NCBI GenBank assembly: GCA_002687905.1
Contig: NZBM01000007.1
Location: forward strand, 1 to 61,833
Direction of reading: 5' to 3'
DNA length: 61,833 bases
From: a bacterium
GTDB taxonomy: Bacteria > Patescibacteriota > Minisyncoccia > Phycocordibacterales > JABMNX01
In this document: positions 1 to 9,203 of the stretch, one piece after another
Position numbering within the stretch: the first letter of the stretch is position 1
Layout of the letters: the number at the start of each line of letters is the position of its first letter
Program-made: the position numbers and the translations under genes
Notes under the pieces: generated by a model
The model's input: only the letters and a program-made list of their open reading frames with translations
Told to the model about the DNA's origin: nothing
Databases searched by the model: none

Positions 1-1
1 A

Positions 2-925
2 TCAACCTTTACCTTAGCTGGAGTACAAGCTTTAACCACTGATGTAGATGAACTAGAGCTTAGAGTCGCTCAACTAGAGAACAATGTCCTTGCTGGGGGT
101 GCCGCGACGAGTACACCGAGCACTGGTGTGGTGAGCTCAACTATTGACGCTGTAATTGAATACTTAGCAGGGCTTGGTGCAAACATAACAGAGGGTATTG
201 CGTACTTTACAAACCTTGTTACAAATACTCTTACTGTTGGTAGCGTTGAGAAGCCTTCTGGAATCACACTTTACGATGAAAATACAGGAGCGCCGTATTG
301 TCTAAAGATAGTGAATGGCTCAATTCAAAACATCTCTGGAGTGTGTACCGGAGGGGTTGATGGGGTAGTGACTACAGTTGGAACAACAACTCCAGAAGGT
401 GGTGATACAGAAGCTCCAGTATTCACAGTCATGGGCAACAACCCAGCCATTTTAGCTATCGGCGCTTCATACTTAGACCCAGGGGCAACCGTAACTGATA
501 ATGTGAACACTAACCTAGGATTCACATACCTACTAGATGGAGTCTCTGTTACTTCCATTAATATAGATACATCCTCAGACAAGACTTACACCATTACATA
601 CTCTGCCACAGACCAAGCAGGCAACACTGGTACTGCAGAAAGAACAGTAATAGTAGGGGACGGCGGCACTACAACACCTTCTGTTGATACAACTGATACA
701 GAACAAGCTACGAGTACGCCGCAAGTCGCTGAAGACACCACAGATACGACGAGTGGAGCAACAAGCACTCCAAGCACAACTACCGATACAATTACTGACA
801 CGACAGATACAGCAACTTCAACGCCGGAGACTGCAAGTGCGCAAGCAGAAGATACAACAGCAACAGCCACAAGTACACCATCAGCAGGCACAACTACTTC
901 AGCCACCTCGACTCCCCAAACGTAA
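2..925 (+). CDS. C-terminal part of a secreted/surface protein with Ig-like DUF5011/HYR-type domain and Ser/Thr/Pro (TSTP) tail; 5' end outside window
   Basis: Frame open from window edge; 'DTEAPVFTVMGNNPAILAIGASYLDPGATVTDN...TYTITYSATDQAGNTGTAERTVIV' is typical of DUF5011 bacterial Ig-like domains; low-complexity tail ends at TAA 923-925. Confidence 0.8.
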   Translation, partial: STFTLAGVQALTTDVDELELRVAQLENNVLAGGAATSTPSTGVVSSTIDAVIEYLAGLGANITEGIAYFTNLVTNTLTVGSVEKPSGITLYDENTGAPYCLKIVNGSIQNISGVCTGGVDGVVTTVGTTTPEGGDTEAPVFTVMGNNPAILAIGASYLDPGATVTDNVNTNLGFTYLLDGVSVTSINIDTSSDKTYTITYSATDQAGNTGTAERTVIVGDGGTTTPSVDTTDTEQATSTPQVAEDTTDTTSGATSTPSTTTDTITDTTDTATSTPETASAQAEDTTATATSTPSAGTTTSATSTPQT

Positions 926-927
926 CC

Positions 928-958
928 AAATATATGGACATCCGATGTCCATATATTT
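928..958. repeat. REP-like perfect palindrome (15-nt arms, 1-nt centre), left flank of transposase
   Basis: aaatatatggacatc-c-gatgtccatatattt; core GACATCCGATGTC recurs at 1657-1669 and (partly) 1476-1487. Confidence 0.85.
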
Positions 959-962
959 TGTA

Positions 963-1637
963 TTATTCTAAGGCAACTGAATTCACTTGAGATTCATCAA
1001 AATTCTTAAGTTGCTTTCCAGTTTCATTGAGATATTCCTCCTCACTACCAAAGAAATCAAGGAGAGACTCATGCTGGATAACAGAGCGAAAGTTACATCC
1101 ACCAGAATAGTCAACATGGCTACTCCATTTGTATTTCTCCAAATACGCCAATGCTTTATTTGTGTTTTTAACTTTACCCTCGCGCCACTCTGGCATATAT
1201 AAATCTAGCGGATTGAAATGTATGTAATAAGGAATATATAAAAAATGCGCATCTGCTTTTATTAGCACTGATCGATATTTGCCTTGGAAGAGTGCGCCCG
1301 TGCGGTCGTATTTCTCGTTAAAATATTTTGCATACCCCATATTGAGTTTTTTCATGAACCTTGGAATGCCATCATCTACAACAGGGGACACGAGAAGGTG
1401 ATAGTGATTGGGCATCAAACAAAAACAATGAATCTTAACCAATAACCTCCTCTCAACTTTCCTATAAATATCCGTACATCCGATGTCGATAGCTTTCTTG
1501 TAGTGATAGTTGTTCGAGTTTGTGTTCTTTTGGTTATTAAACTGAAATAGATCATGAACAAAACGTAGATAATCTTGGTTGTCCATGAATATTTTACGTT
1601 TATCTACTCCACGATTTAATAAATGCCAAAAATCCAT
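963..1637 (-). CDS. REP-associated/IS200-like Y1 tyrosine transposase
   Basis: 'FWHLLNRGVDKRKIFMDNQDYLRFVHDL...HCFCLMPNHYHLLVSPV' with the HUH (HYH) motif of Y1_Tnp. Confidence 0.9.
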   Translation of the reverse strand: MDFWHLLNRGVDKRKIFMDNQDYLRFVHDLFQFNNQKNTNSNNYHYKKAIDIGCTDIYRKVERRLLVKIHCFCLMPNHYHLLVSPVVDDGIPRFMKKLNMGYAKYFNEKYDRTGALFQGKYRSVLIKADAHFLYIPYYIHFNPLDLYMPEWREGKVKNTNKALAYLEKYKWSSHVDYSGGCNFRSVIQHESLLDFFGSEEEYLNETGKQLKNFDESQVNSVALE

Positions 1638-1648
1638 AACCCAATTTT

Positions 1649-1677
1649 AATATATCGACATCCGATGTCTATATATT
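1649..1677. repeat. REP-like palindrome, right flank of transposase
   Basis: aatatatcgacatc-c-gatgtctatatatt, one mismatch in arms; same core as 928-958. Confidence 0.8.
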
Positions 1678-1879
1678 GATATGGGATTTAGTATGTATAG
1701 TTTTGCTGATATAATAAAATCACTACCATAAAGCTTGAATAATGCTGAGATAATATTGAACAATCTACACGAGCAAAGTAGTTTGTGAGTCAAATACACC
1801 CCAGACATAGATATATGAATTCGTTAGATAAAACCTAATAAATCACTCATATATATATGTACTGGGGTATAATCCCTCT

Positions 1880-3091
1880 ATGTTAATTTGTAGGAATTCT
1901 CTCCTGAGGCACATAATCCCCTTTGTTTTATTGGCCTTTTTGGTATTTTTAATTGCTCCAAATTCCGGTTTTGGAGTATATCCTGAAGTTAAGGAACTTG
2001 AAGGAAATAGAATGAGCTTTGATGAATTGGGTGAGTATTTTACAGATTTGACGGTCAAGAAAGGTGGAACTTATGGATTTGAAGTATTAAAGCGAGCCGA
2101 ACTTCCTCCTGGAACCGATTTACATTTTCTGGGGCATTTTGTGGGAGACGAGCTATACAGGCAAGAAGGGGTAAGTGGGATGAGTAAATGTACACATGGC
2201 TTTAGAAACGCATGTTCGCACGCGATGGTTATTGGAGCGATGGTTGAGTTTGGAGAAGGAGCACTTCCCCTTGTTAAGGAGGTATGCAAGGATGCGCCGG
2301 GCGGAAGTGGGGCTTACACAATGTGTTTTCACGGATTTGGTCATGGGGTTTTTGCTTATACTGGGTACAATTTTGAAGACACAGTGAAAATTTGCTCTCG
2401 TACCGGAACACCTGAAGCTAATAATAGAGAGTTTCCAGAATGTATCGGAGGGGCTGTAATGGAGCTTCTTGGTGGAGGAGGGCATGACAAAGAGCTTTGG
2501 GAGAAAGCAAGAGAGAAATATCTCTCAAAGACAGAGCCACGCTCACTCTGTGAGTTCTCATTTATGACAGACGAGATACGTCCCATTTGCTACACATATC
2601 TAACACCTCATTTATTTGAATTTGCCGGCGGTGATTTGGGACATTTAACAGAGGAAAACTATAGAGATGCATTTCTATATTGTGACGAGATACCAATAAG
2701 TCTTGAGGGCGACAGACTTTCCTGTTTCGGTTCTCTTGGAAAAGAGTTTGTGGTGCTTGCTCAAAACAGGGACGTAAGAAAGATTGACCAGATGACAAAC
2801 ACTCAACTAGATAAGGTGTACGAGCTATGCAAGATTACGGAAGATGAAGCGGGTCAAGCTGCTTGTGTAAGAAACGCTGTGCAGTCACTTTTCTGGGGAG
2901 GCGAGAATGATAGAGGTGCGGCAATTAGGTTTTGTTCATTAATTTATGATGATAAAAATCAGTTTGCGTGTTTCAGCGAACTTGTGGGTGCAGTCGGGTA
3001 CTATATAAAAGATAAATCTTATTACAGAGAGTTTTGTAGCGAACTTCCGGATGGACATATTAAGGGTTGTAGGAATACACTTTTAAGATGA
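1880..3091 (+). CDS. Membrane-anchored/secreted His/Cys-motif protein, paralogue A
   Basis: N-terminal hydrophobic segment; motifs HFLGH, CTHGFRNACSH, MCFHGFGHG, C-rich helical repeats; ATGA overlap with next gene. Confidence 0.85.
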   Translation: MLICRNSLLRHIIPFVLLAFLVFLIAPNSGFGVYPEVKELEGNRMSFDELGEYFTDLTVKKGGTYGFEVLKRAELPPGTDLHFLGHFVGDELYRQEGVSGMSKCTHGFRNACSHAMVIGAMVEFGEGALPLVKEVCKDAPGGSGAYTMCFHGFGHGVFAYTGYNFEDTVKICSRTGTPEANNREFPECIGGAVMELLGGGGHDKELWEKAREKYLSKTEPRSLCEFSFMTDEIRPICYTYLTPHLFEFAGGDLGHLTEENYRDAFLYCDEIPISLEGDRLSCFGSLGKEFVVLAQNRDVRKIDQMTNTQLDKVYELCKITEDEAGQAACVRNAVQSLFWGGENDRGAAIRFCSLIYDDKNQFACFSELVGAVGYYIKDKSYYREFCSELPDGHIKGCRNTLLR

Positions 3092-4086
3092 AAACAGAAT
3101 TTACAATATTATTAATTGTAGTATCGGCAGTTCTAGCTGTTTTTATATTTTCAAATATTGATATGGCTCCAGAGGATAAATTTAGGGGCTTGGCAGTAAG
3201 AGATTTTGAAAAGGAGCAAGAATTTTGGGATAAAAGAATTGATAAGGTTGGCGTAGATGTAGCTTATGTGGAGTTTAAAGAAGAGTATAAAGATTACCCA
3301 TATGGACCACAGCATACTTTAGCTCATATCTTCGGCATACTTTTATATGATAAGAAAGGAATAGAAGGTGTGGCGATTTGTGATGGGGCTTTTGCTTTTG
3401 GTTGTTATCACAGCTTTTTTGGTCTAGCAATAACGGAAGGTGGACTTGCAATGATTCACGATTTAGACAAGGCGTGTATTGCTGCTCATGGAGTAAAAGG
3501 TCTTGGATGTCCACACGGTATTGGGCACGGCATACTTTCTTTTGTTGGATACGACAATTTAGATGAAGCTCTTGATGAATGCAGAACTTTAACTTGGAAG
3601 GAGCCGATTGGAGGTTGTACTAGTGGGGTATTTATGGAATATAACTTTCTGACTATGGAAGACCCGCTTGGGCTCTCACACAGAGAGGAAGTGGAAGATA
3701 AACATTTTCCGTGTAGTTCTATTGAGGATAGGTTTAAACAGGCGTGCTATTTTGAGCAACCAACTTGGTGGAAGGTGGTTTATGCACCAGACGAAGGGTA
3801 TAGAAAGGTCGGAGAGCTTTGCGAAGAGGTTGAAGATACCTTAAACAGGGAAGCGTGCTTCAGGGGAATCGGGAACACAATTTCTGGGATAAGTGGTTTT
3901 GACATTGAATCAACAAAGAGCGAGTGTGAAAGTATGCCTGAAAGAGAGGGAAAGACACTGTGCCTTCAGGGTGCTGCGTGGCTTTTCTCTGCAGAACCAG
4001 GATTTGATAGTGTTTGGAAGAGTCTTTGTAGGGGATTAAATAAAGACGAAGAGTCGGTTTGTCTTTCAGGAGAAAATTTTATTTAG
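3088..4086 (+). CDS. Membrane-anchored/secreted His/Cys-motif protein, paralogue B
   Basis: N-terminal TM; HTLAH, CDGAFAFGCYH, GCPHGIGHG, GGCTSGVFME motifs align in order with paralogue A. Confidence 0.85.
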   Translation: MKTEFTILLIVVSAVLAVFIFSNIDMAPEDKFRGLAVRDFEKEQEFWDKRIDKVGVDVAYVEFKEEYKDYPYGPQHTLAHIFGILLYDKKGIEGVAICDGAFAFGCYHSFFGLAITEGGLAMIHDLDKACIAAHGVKGLGCPHGIGHGILSFVGYDNLDEALDECRTLTWKEPIGGCTSGVFMEYNFLTMEDPLGLSHREEVEDKHFPCSSIEDRFKQACYFEQPTWWKVVYAPDEGYRKVGELCEEVEDTLNREACFRGIGNTISGISGFDIESTKSECESMPEREGKTLCLQGAAWLFSAEPGFDSVWKSLCRGLNKDEESVCLSGENFI

Positions 4087-4087
4087 T

Positions 4088-5296
4088 ATGAACGTAAATA
4101 TTATACACAAATATATAGTTGCAGGGATTGTAATTTTGGTTGTTTTGGTGGGTTTGGGCTTTTTCTATATTAATAATGTTAACTCTGGCTACATTGCGAT
4201 TGCAGATGAAATTATAGAGACCTGCAAGAACGAAGGGTATAGGCCGGCATGTTATGACGTTGAAATACCAAAGGTTATGGATAGGGGACTTTCTATGGAG
4301 GAGGCCTTTGAGGTAACAAAAGTAGTGCAAGACAAGGATGATGCATACCTGTATTGCCACGTTTTGGGCCACTATCTTGCAATAAAGGAGACCGCCAAAG
4401 ATCCTAGCCGATGGAAGGAGGTTGTATCTAGAGCTCCGGGCGGAATATGCTCAAATGGAGCCATCCACGGCGCTTTCCAAGAAAGATTTCGTGTTGAATC
4501 ACTACCTGATGCAGAGATTGAAGAGCTGAAACTAGAGCTTGAAGGAGTTTGCGAAAAGAGAGAAAACTGGAACCCAACACCGCTTGAGGGAGCAACTTGC
4601 ACGCATGCATTTGGACACCTGACGATGTATGTAACTGATGCAAATATAGACAAGTCACTTATTCTTTGTGATGAGATTTCTAACAACACTGATGGAAGGG
4701 ACTTGAGACAGCTTTGTTACGATGGCGTCTTTATGCAGCTTTACCAACCCCTTGAGCCAGATGATTTCGCACTAATTGAAGGGCAAGAGATTGAAACCAA
4801 GTCAGAGGCGATAGCATTTTGTGATCAGTTTGATGGAGAGATACGAGGTGCTTGCATAAGCGAGTCGTGGCCACTATGGAGAGAAGATCTTCAGAGTAAC
4901 CCACAAGAGACAGTGGATTTTTGTTCGCGCCTTAAGAATGATCCCAAAGAGGAAAAGAGATGTTATACCGCAATATTTTATGTCTTAACTGCTCTTTCTA
5001 ATTTAGACGAAGAATGGGTGAGTAATTATTGTACTGGCATAGAAGCTAGTCGTCAGCCACAGTGTTTCGCAAATGCGGCGTCTCGTATGATAGAAACCGA
5101 CTGGAGAAATATTGATAGGGCGATTGCACTTTGTAAGGTGGCGGATGGTTTTGGGGTATCTGACGAGTGTTATGACGAGTTATTACTTTACTCATCTTAC
5201 AATTTTGTGATTGGGTCAGAAGAGTTTGATCAATTATGTGATAGTCTCCCAGACCCTTGGCGTGGTCAATGTTTTGCTAGAAGTATTGATATATAA
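4088..5296 (+). CDS. Membrane-anchored/secreted His/Cys-motif protein, paralogue C
   Basis: N-terminal TM; YCHVLGH, GGICSNGAIHG, ATCTHAFGH, LCYDGVFMQ motifs; repeated spaced Cys pairs. Confidence 0.85.
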   Translation: MNVNIIHKYIVAGIVILVVLVGLGFFYINNVNSGYIAIADEIIETCKNEGYRPACYDVEIPKVMDRGLSMEEAFEVTKVVQDKDDAYLYCHVLGHYLAIKETAKDPSRWKEVVSRAPGGICSNGAIHGAFQERFRVESLPDAEIEELKLELEGVCEKRENWNPTPLEGATCTHAFGHLTMYVTDANIDKSLILCDEISNNTDGRDLRQLCYDGVFMQLYQPLEPDDFALIEGQEIETKSEAIAFCDQFDGEIRGACISESWPLWREDLQSNPQETVDFCSRLKNDPKEEKRCYTAIFYVLTALSNLDEEWVSNYCTGIEASRQPQCFANAASRMIETDWRNIDRAIALCKVADGFGVSDECYDELLLYSSYNFVIGSEEFDQLCDSLPDPWRGQCFARSIDI

Positions 5297-5306
5297 TCAC
5301 AACGAT

Positions 5307-5798
5307 ATGAAAGGATTACTCATAGGGACTCTACTTTTCTTTCCACTCATCTCTTTTTCTCATGGCACTGGAGCTTCTCTTGAAAGAGTTGTAGACGGGA
5401 TACTTATAGATATAGGGTATTCTCCTGAAGAAATAGAGGCGGGAGTAAAAGCGCAATTTGACTTTAATATATTAAAAGAGAGCACAGAAGACGAAGTTAA
5501 CTTTAGTGACTTGTGGTTTCGTATAATAAAAGACGACAAAACATTTTTTGCTGGCGGGATACACAGACCATCTATAGGTCTTCCAACTGTTGCTTATATT
5601 TTTCCTGAAAGCGGTGAATATGAGCTTTCTGTAAGATTCCAGAAAGACAGAGAAGTATTGACCGAAAGCACTTTTATACTTGAGGTTAAAGAAAATAAAG
5701 AGAATGGAGAATCAACGCCTTTAGGTATGGTGGTTGTAGGACTTATTGGACTTATTGCCGGGGCTATTCTTGCTATTTTTGTTAGACGAAGGAACTAG
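5307..5798 (+). CDS. Secreted protein with signal peptide, predicted mature N-terminal His, beta-rich domain and C-terminal TM anchor
   Basis: MKGLLIGTLLFFPLISFS|HGTGAS...GGIHRPSIGLPTVAYIFPESGEYELSVRF...GMVVVGLIGLIAGAILAIFVRRRN; start chosen at ATG 5307. Confidence 0.75.
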   Translation: MKGLLIGTLLFFPLISFSHGTGASLERVVDGILIDIGYSPEEIEAGVKAQFDFNILKESTEDEVNFSDLWFRIIKDDKTFFAGGIHRPSIGLPTVAYIFPESGEYELSVRFQKDREVLTESTFILEVKENKENGESTPLGMVVVGLIGLIAGAILAIFVRRRN

Positions 5799-5819
5799 GT
5801 TGCGTGTTATAATCTAGCA

Positions 5820-6218
5820 ATGTTTAACAGAGTTTTAGTAATCATAGTTATAATCCTTCTTGGTTGGGTTGGCTACATCTTTTACCAAAAGCAAGGGAAC
5901 CCTCTTTCAGGAGACACTGCCGTTGGCGCAACTTCTTCAAAAGACGCTGATCACACTGTATTTATTGACGCAGATGGTTTTCACCCAAGCGAGCTAAACA
6001 TAAAGCTTGGAGAGAGAGTATTGTGGCAAGCGTCTGAGCAGCTTTGGGCATGGCCTGCTTCAAATCTTCATCCAACACACGAATTATATTCAGAATTTGA
6101 CCCGGGTAAGCCAATCGGGCCGGGAGCGTCGTGGGCATTTACTTTTGATAAGGTAGGAAATTGGGCGTATCACGACCACCTAAGGCCACAACTTAGAGGG
6201 ATTGTGAGGGTCAGGTAA
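5820..6218 (+). CDS. Cupredoxin-like anchored protein
   Basis: TM then 'VFIDADGFHPSELNIKLGERVLWQ...NLHPTHELY...WAYHDHLRPQLRGIVRV' plastocyanin-like pattern. Confidence 0.75.
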   Translation: MFNRVLVIIVIILLGWVGYIFYQKQGNPLSGDTAVGATSSKDADHTVFIDADGFHPSELNIKLGERVLWQASEQLWAWPASNLHPTHELYSEFDPGKPIGPGASWAFTFDKVGNWAYHDHLRPQLRGIVRVR

Positions 6219-6221
6219 GCT

Positions 6222-7250
6222 ATGAAGAAGGTAAGAGTAGGAATAAATGGTTTCGGAAGAATTGGCCGCTCTTTTTTTCGTATTGCAAAGGACAGGGATG
6301 ATATAGAAATAGTTGCGATAAATGATTTGGGAGATATTGAAAATCTTGCGTATCTTCTAAAGTATGATTCTGTATATGGAGTGAGTGATTTTGAAGTTGA
6401 AGTAAGGGGAGAAAATATAGTAGCAGGAGGTAGAGAATTCAAATTTTTAAGCGAGGACACTCCAGAGAATCTGCCGTGGGGCAAGTTAAATGTGGATGTA
6501 GCTCTTGAATCAAGCGGAGCTTTTACGAGTTACGAAAAATCGCAGGCTCACTTGAGTGCCGGAGCAAAGCGCGTTGTGGTGTCAGCTCCTGTTAAAGATG
6601 CGCCACCTTCAGGGGTTGTGGGGGCAACAGTTCTTATGGGAGTAAATGAAGATGTGTTAAAGATGTGCGATATAAGCTCAAACGCATCTTGTACTACGAA
6701 TGCAGGAAGTCCAATAATGCAGATTCTTAAAGAAACTATAGGAGTTGAGAAGGCACTTTTAAATACAATTCACGGATACACTGCGAGTCAGGGATTAGTT
6801 GACGGACCTTCAAAAAAGAAGGATTTCAGGCGCGGACGCGCCGCTGCGGTAAATATAGTGCCCTCAACAACCGGAGCTGCAATTGCCACAACCAAAGCTA
6901 TAACAGATTTGGAAGGTAGGTTTGACGGAATGGCAATACGGGTGCCCACGATTGCGGGATCAATCGTAGACATCACTTTCATCTCTAAAAAAGAGACTAC
7001 GGTGGAGGAAATAAATGAAATATTAACCCATGCAGCGGGCGAGAAAAGATGGAATGATATTTTCTCTGTAACGGACGAACCAATTGTATCAAGCGATATT
7101 CTAGGAAGTAGATATGCATCAATCGCAGACCTGTCATTTACTAGAGTGGTTGATGGGAATCTGGTAAAAGTACTTTCTTGGTATGACAACGAGGTGGGCT
7201 ATACATACACTTTAGTTGATCATGTAGCGAAAACCGGTCAGCACACATAA
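6222..7250 (+). CDS. gap: Glyceraldehyde-3-phosphate dehydrogenase
   Basis: VGINGFGRIGR, SNASCTTN, NIVPSTTGAA, SWYDNEVGY. Confidence 0.95.
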   Translation: MKKVRVGINGFGRIGRSFFRIAKDRDDIEIVAINDLGDIENLAYLLKYDSVYGVSDFEVEVRGENIVAGGREFKFLSEDTPENLPWGKLNVDVALESSGAFTSYEKSQAHLSAGAKRVVVSAPVKDAPPSGVVGATVLMGVNEDVLKMCDISSNASCTTNAGSPIMQILKETIGVEKALLNTIHGYTASQGLVDGPSKKKDFRRGRAAAVNIVPSTTGAAIATTKAITDLEGRFDGMAIRVPTIAGSIVDITFISKKETTVEEINEILTHAAGEKRWNDIFSVTDEPIVSSDILGSRYASIADLSFTRVVDGNLVKVLSWYDNEVGYTYTLVDHVAKTGQHT

Positions 7251-7252
7251 AA

Positions 7253-7699
7253 ATGAAGATATATTTTGCAACAGATCATGCAGGACTTGGGCTAAAAAAG
7301 GTCCTTAAGGAGTTTGTGGAAGATCTTGGGCACGTCGTTGAGGACTTGGGAGCACATGAGCTTGATGAGAGTGATGACTATCCTGATTTCATTTCTATTG
7401 CAGCAGAAAAAGTTTCAAGTAATCCAACAGACAGGGCGATAGTATTGGGAGGTTCCGGGCAAGGCGAAGCCATTGTCTCAAATAGATTTAAAAATGTGCG
7501 AGCAGTTGTTTATTACGGAGGAAACAAGGAAGTGATTAAATTGTCGCGAGAACATAACGATGCAAATATTCTTTCAATTGGCGCTCGCTTTATTTCGGCT
7601 GAGGAGGCAAAAGAGGTAGTAAAAATATGGCTTGAAACTCCTTTCTCTGGTGAAGAGCGACACAAAAGAAGAATAGAGAAGATAGAAAAATATGGCTGA
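7253..7699 (+). CDS. rpiB: Ribose-5-phosphate isomerase B-type (RpiB/LacAB) protein
   Basis: KIYFATDHAGLGLKKVLKEF...HNDANILSIGARF. Confidence 0.85.
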   Translation: MKIYFATDHAGLGLKKVLKEFVEDLGHVVEDLGAHELDESDDYPDFISIAAEKVSSNPTDRAIVLGGSGQGEAIVSNRFKNVRAVVYYGGNKEVIKLSREHNDANILSIGARFISAEEAKEVVKIWLETPFSGEERHKRRIEKIEKYG

Positions 7700-8342
7700 A
7701 ATAATTCCGGCAATAATGCCGAAGTCATACGATGAGCTGGAGGAGAAAGTGTCCTCGCTACTTGGAGTTGTGCCCGTGGTTCAGATTGATCTTATGGATG
7801 GAATATTTGTTAAAAGTAAAAGCTGGCCATATTTAAAAGGGGAATTAGTACCGGATTATTTACCAAATATTCACGAGATAGACTATGAAATTGATTTAAT
7901 GGTTAAAGACCCAAGAGATCGAGCGCACGAATGGGTTATGGCTGGAGCAAAAAGGATAATTCCCCACCTTGAGGCTTTTAAAAATCCGGCGGATGATTTG
8001 GCAGATTTAAGACACGATGATGTTGAGCTTGGTATTGCGGTAAATACCACAACTTCTAATGAAAAAATTGAGGAAGTAATAGGACTTGTTGATTTTGTGC
8101 AGTTTATGGGAATTGAGCGTATTGGATATCAGGGAGAAGTATTTGATGAGAGAGTAGTTGGGAAGATTATTTCTTTGCGTGATAAAAATCCTGAAATTAT
8201 AATTAGTGTTGATGGGGGAGTTAGTCTACTGAGCGCTCCTGAGTTAATTGAAGCCGGTGCAAATAGATTGGTTTCAGGTTCTACAATCTGGAAGAGTGAT
8301 AATATAGAAGAGACGATTGAGTCTTTAAAGGAATTGGTATGA
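7692..8342 (+). CDS. rpe: Ribulose-phosphate 3-epimerase
   Basis: IIPAIMPKSYDELEEKV...VQIDLMDGIFV...ISVDGGVSLLSAPELIEAGANRLVSGSTIW. Confidence 0.88.
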   Translation: MAEIIPAIMPKSYDELEEKVSSLLGVVPVVQIDLMDGIFVKSKSWPYLKGELVPDYLPNIHEIDYEIDLMVKDPRDRAHEWVMAGAKRIIPHLEAFKNPADDLADLRHDDVELGIAVNTTTSNEKIEEVIGLVDFVQFMGIERIGYQGEVFDERVVGKIISLRDKNPEIIISVDGGVSLLSAPELIEAGANRLVSGSTIWKSDNIEETIESLKELV

Positions 8343-9202
8343 GTCTAGTTGACGATAAAAAAGTATGTGAGTTAGAGGCAAAGGCAGTAGAGATTCGGGA
8401 GACTCTTATTGAGATGCTTGTTGAAGCCGGCTCAGGCCATACAGCAGGACCTTTAGGTATGGCGGATATTTTTACTGCTTTTTATTTTCATATTCTTAAT
8501 CACGACCCTAAGAATCCTAATTGGGACGAGCGAGACCGTTTAATACTTTCAAATGGACACATCACTCCAATTCGCTATTCTGCAATGGCACACTCCGGCT
8601 ATTTTTCAATTGAAGAAGCAAAGACCTTAAGAAAGTTTGGCTCACGTATGCAGGGGCACCCGGAGCGAGAGAAACTTCCAGGTGTTGAGACTACGTCTGG
8701 TCCGCTTGGCTCAGGTCTCTCTGAGGCAGCGGGAATTGCCTATGGTGCACGTATGGACGGTAAGAAATTCCGGGTATATTGCCTTATGAGTGATGCCGAA
8801 CATCAGGCTGGAAATTTATGGGAAGGGGCAATGTTTGCGGGAGACAACAAGCTTTCAAACATAACTGGAGTAATAGATAGAAACAATATTCAGATAAACG
8901 GTATGACGGAGAATGTTATGCCACTTGAGCCACTTGCTGATAAATACAGAGCGTTTAATTGGCATGTAATTGAGGTAGACGGCCATAATATTCGTGAGTT
9001 TATAAATGCAGTAGAGGAGTCAAAGGCAATATATGAAAAACCAACTGTAATAATTGCGCACACAATACCTGGAAAAGGAATAAAGGAGATTGAATTTGAC
9101 TATAAATGGCACGGCAAACCTCCAAAAAAAGAAGAAGCGGATAAATTCTTGAGAGAGTTAAGGACTTTAGGTGGCACAATAGAGTGTTACGATCAAGATT
9201 AA
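8339..9202 (+). CDS. Transketolase, N-terminal (TPP-binding) subunit
   Basis: GSGHTAGPLGMADIFTAFYF...GPLGSGLSEAAGIAYGARMDGKKFRVYCLMSDAEHQAGNLWEGAMFA. Confidence 0.92.
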   Translation: MSLVDDKKVCELEAKAVEIRETLIEMLVEAGSGHTAGPLGMADIFTAFYFHILNHDPKNPNWDERDRLILSNGHITPIRYSAMAHSGYFSIEEAKTLRKFGSRMQGHPEREKLPGVETTSGPLGSGLSEAAGIAYGARMDGKKFRVYCLMSDAEHQAGNLWEGAMFAGDNKLSNITGVIDRNNIQINGMTENVMPLEPLADKYRAFNWHVIEVDGHNIREFINAVEESKAIYEKPTVIIAHTIPGKGIKEIEFDYKWHGKPPKKEEADKFLRELRTLGGTIECYDQD

Positions 9203-9203
9203 T

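Noticed and set aside
586-906. Antisense ORF opposite the Thr/Ser-rich tail of the first CDS
   Set aside because: Low-complexity shadow ORF; the plus frame has a recognisable Ig-like domain and is open from the window edge
1880-5296. Multiheme cytochrome cluster
   Set aside because: Despite many Cys and His, no CxxCH heme motifs were found
7253-7699. RpiB called inactive because the catalytic Cys region reads GGSGQG
   Set aside because: Some RpiB/LacAB relatives lack that Cys; activity cannot be judged from sequence alone
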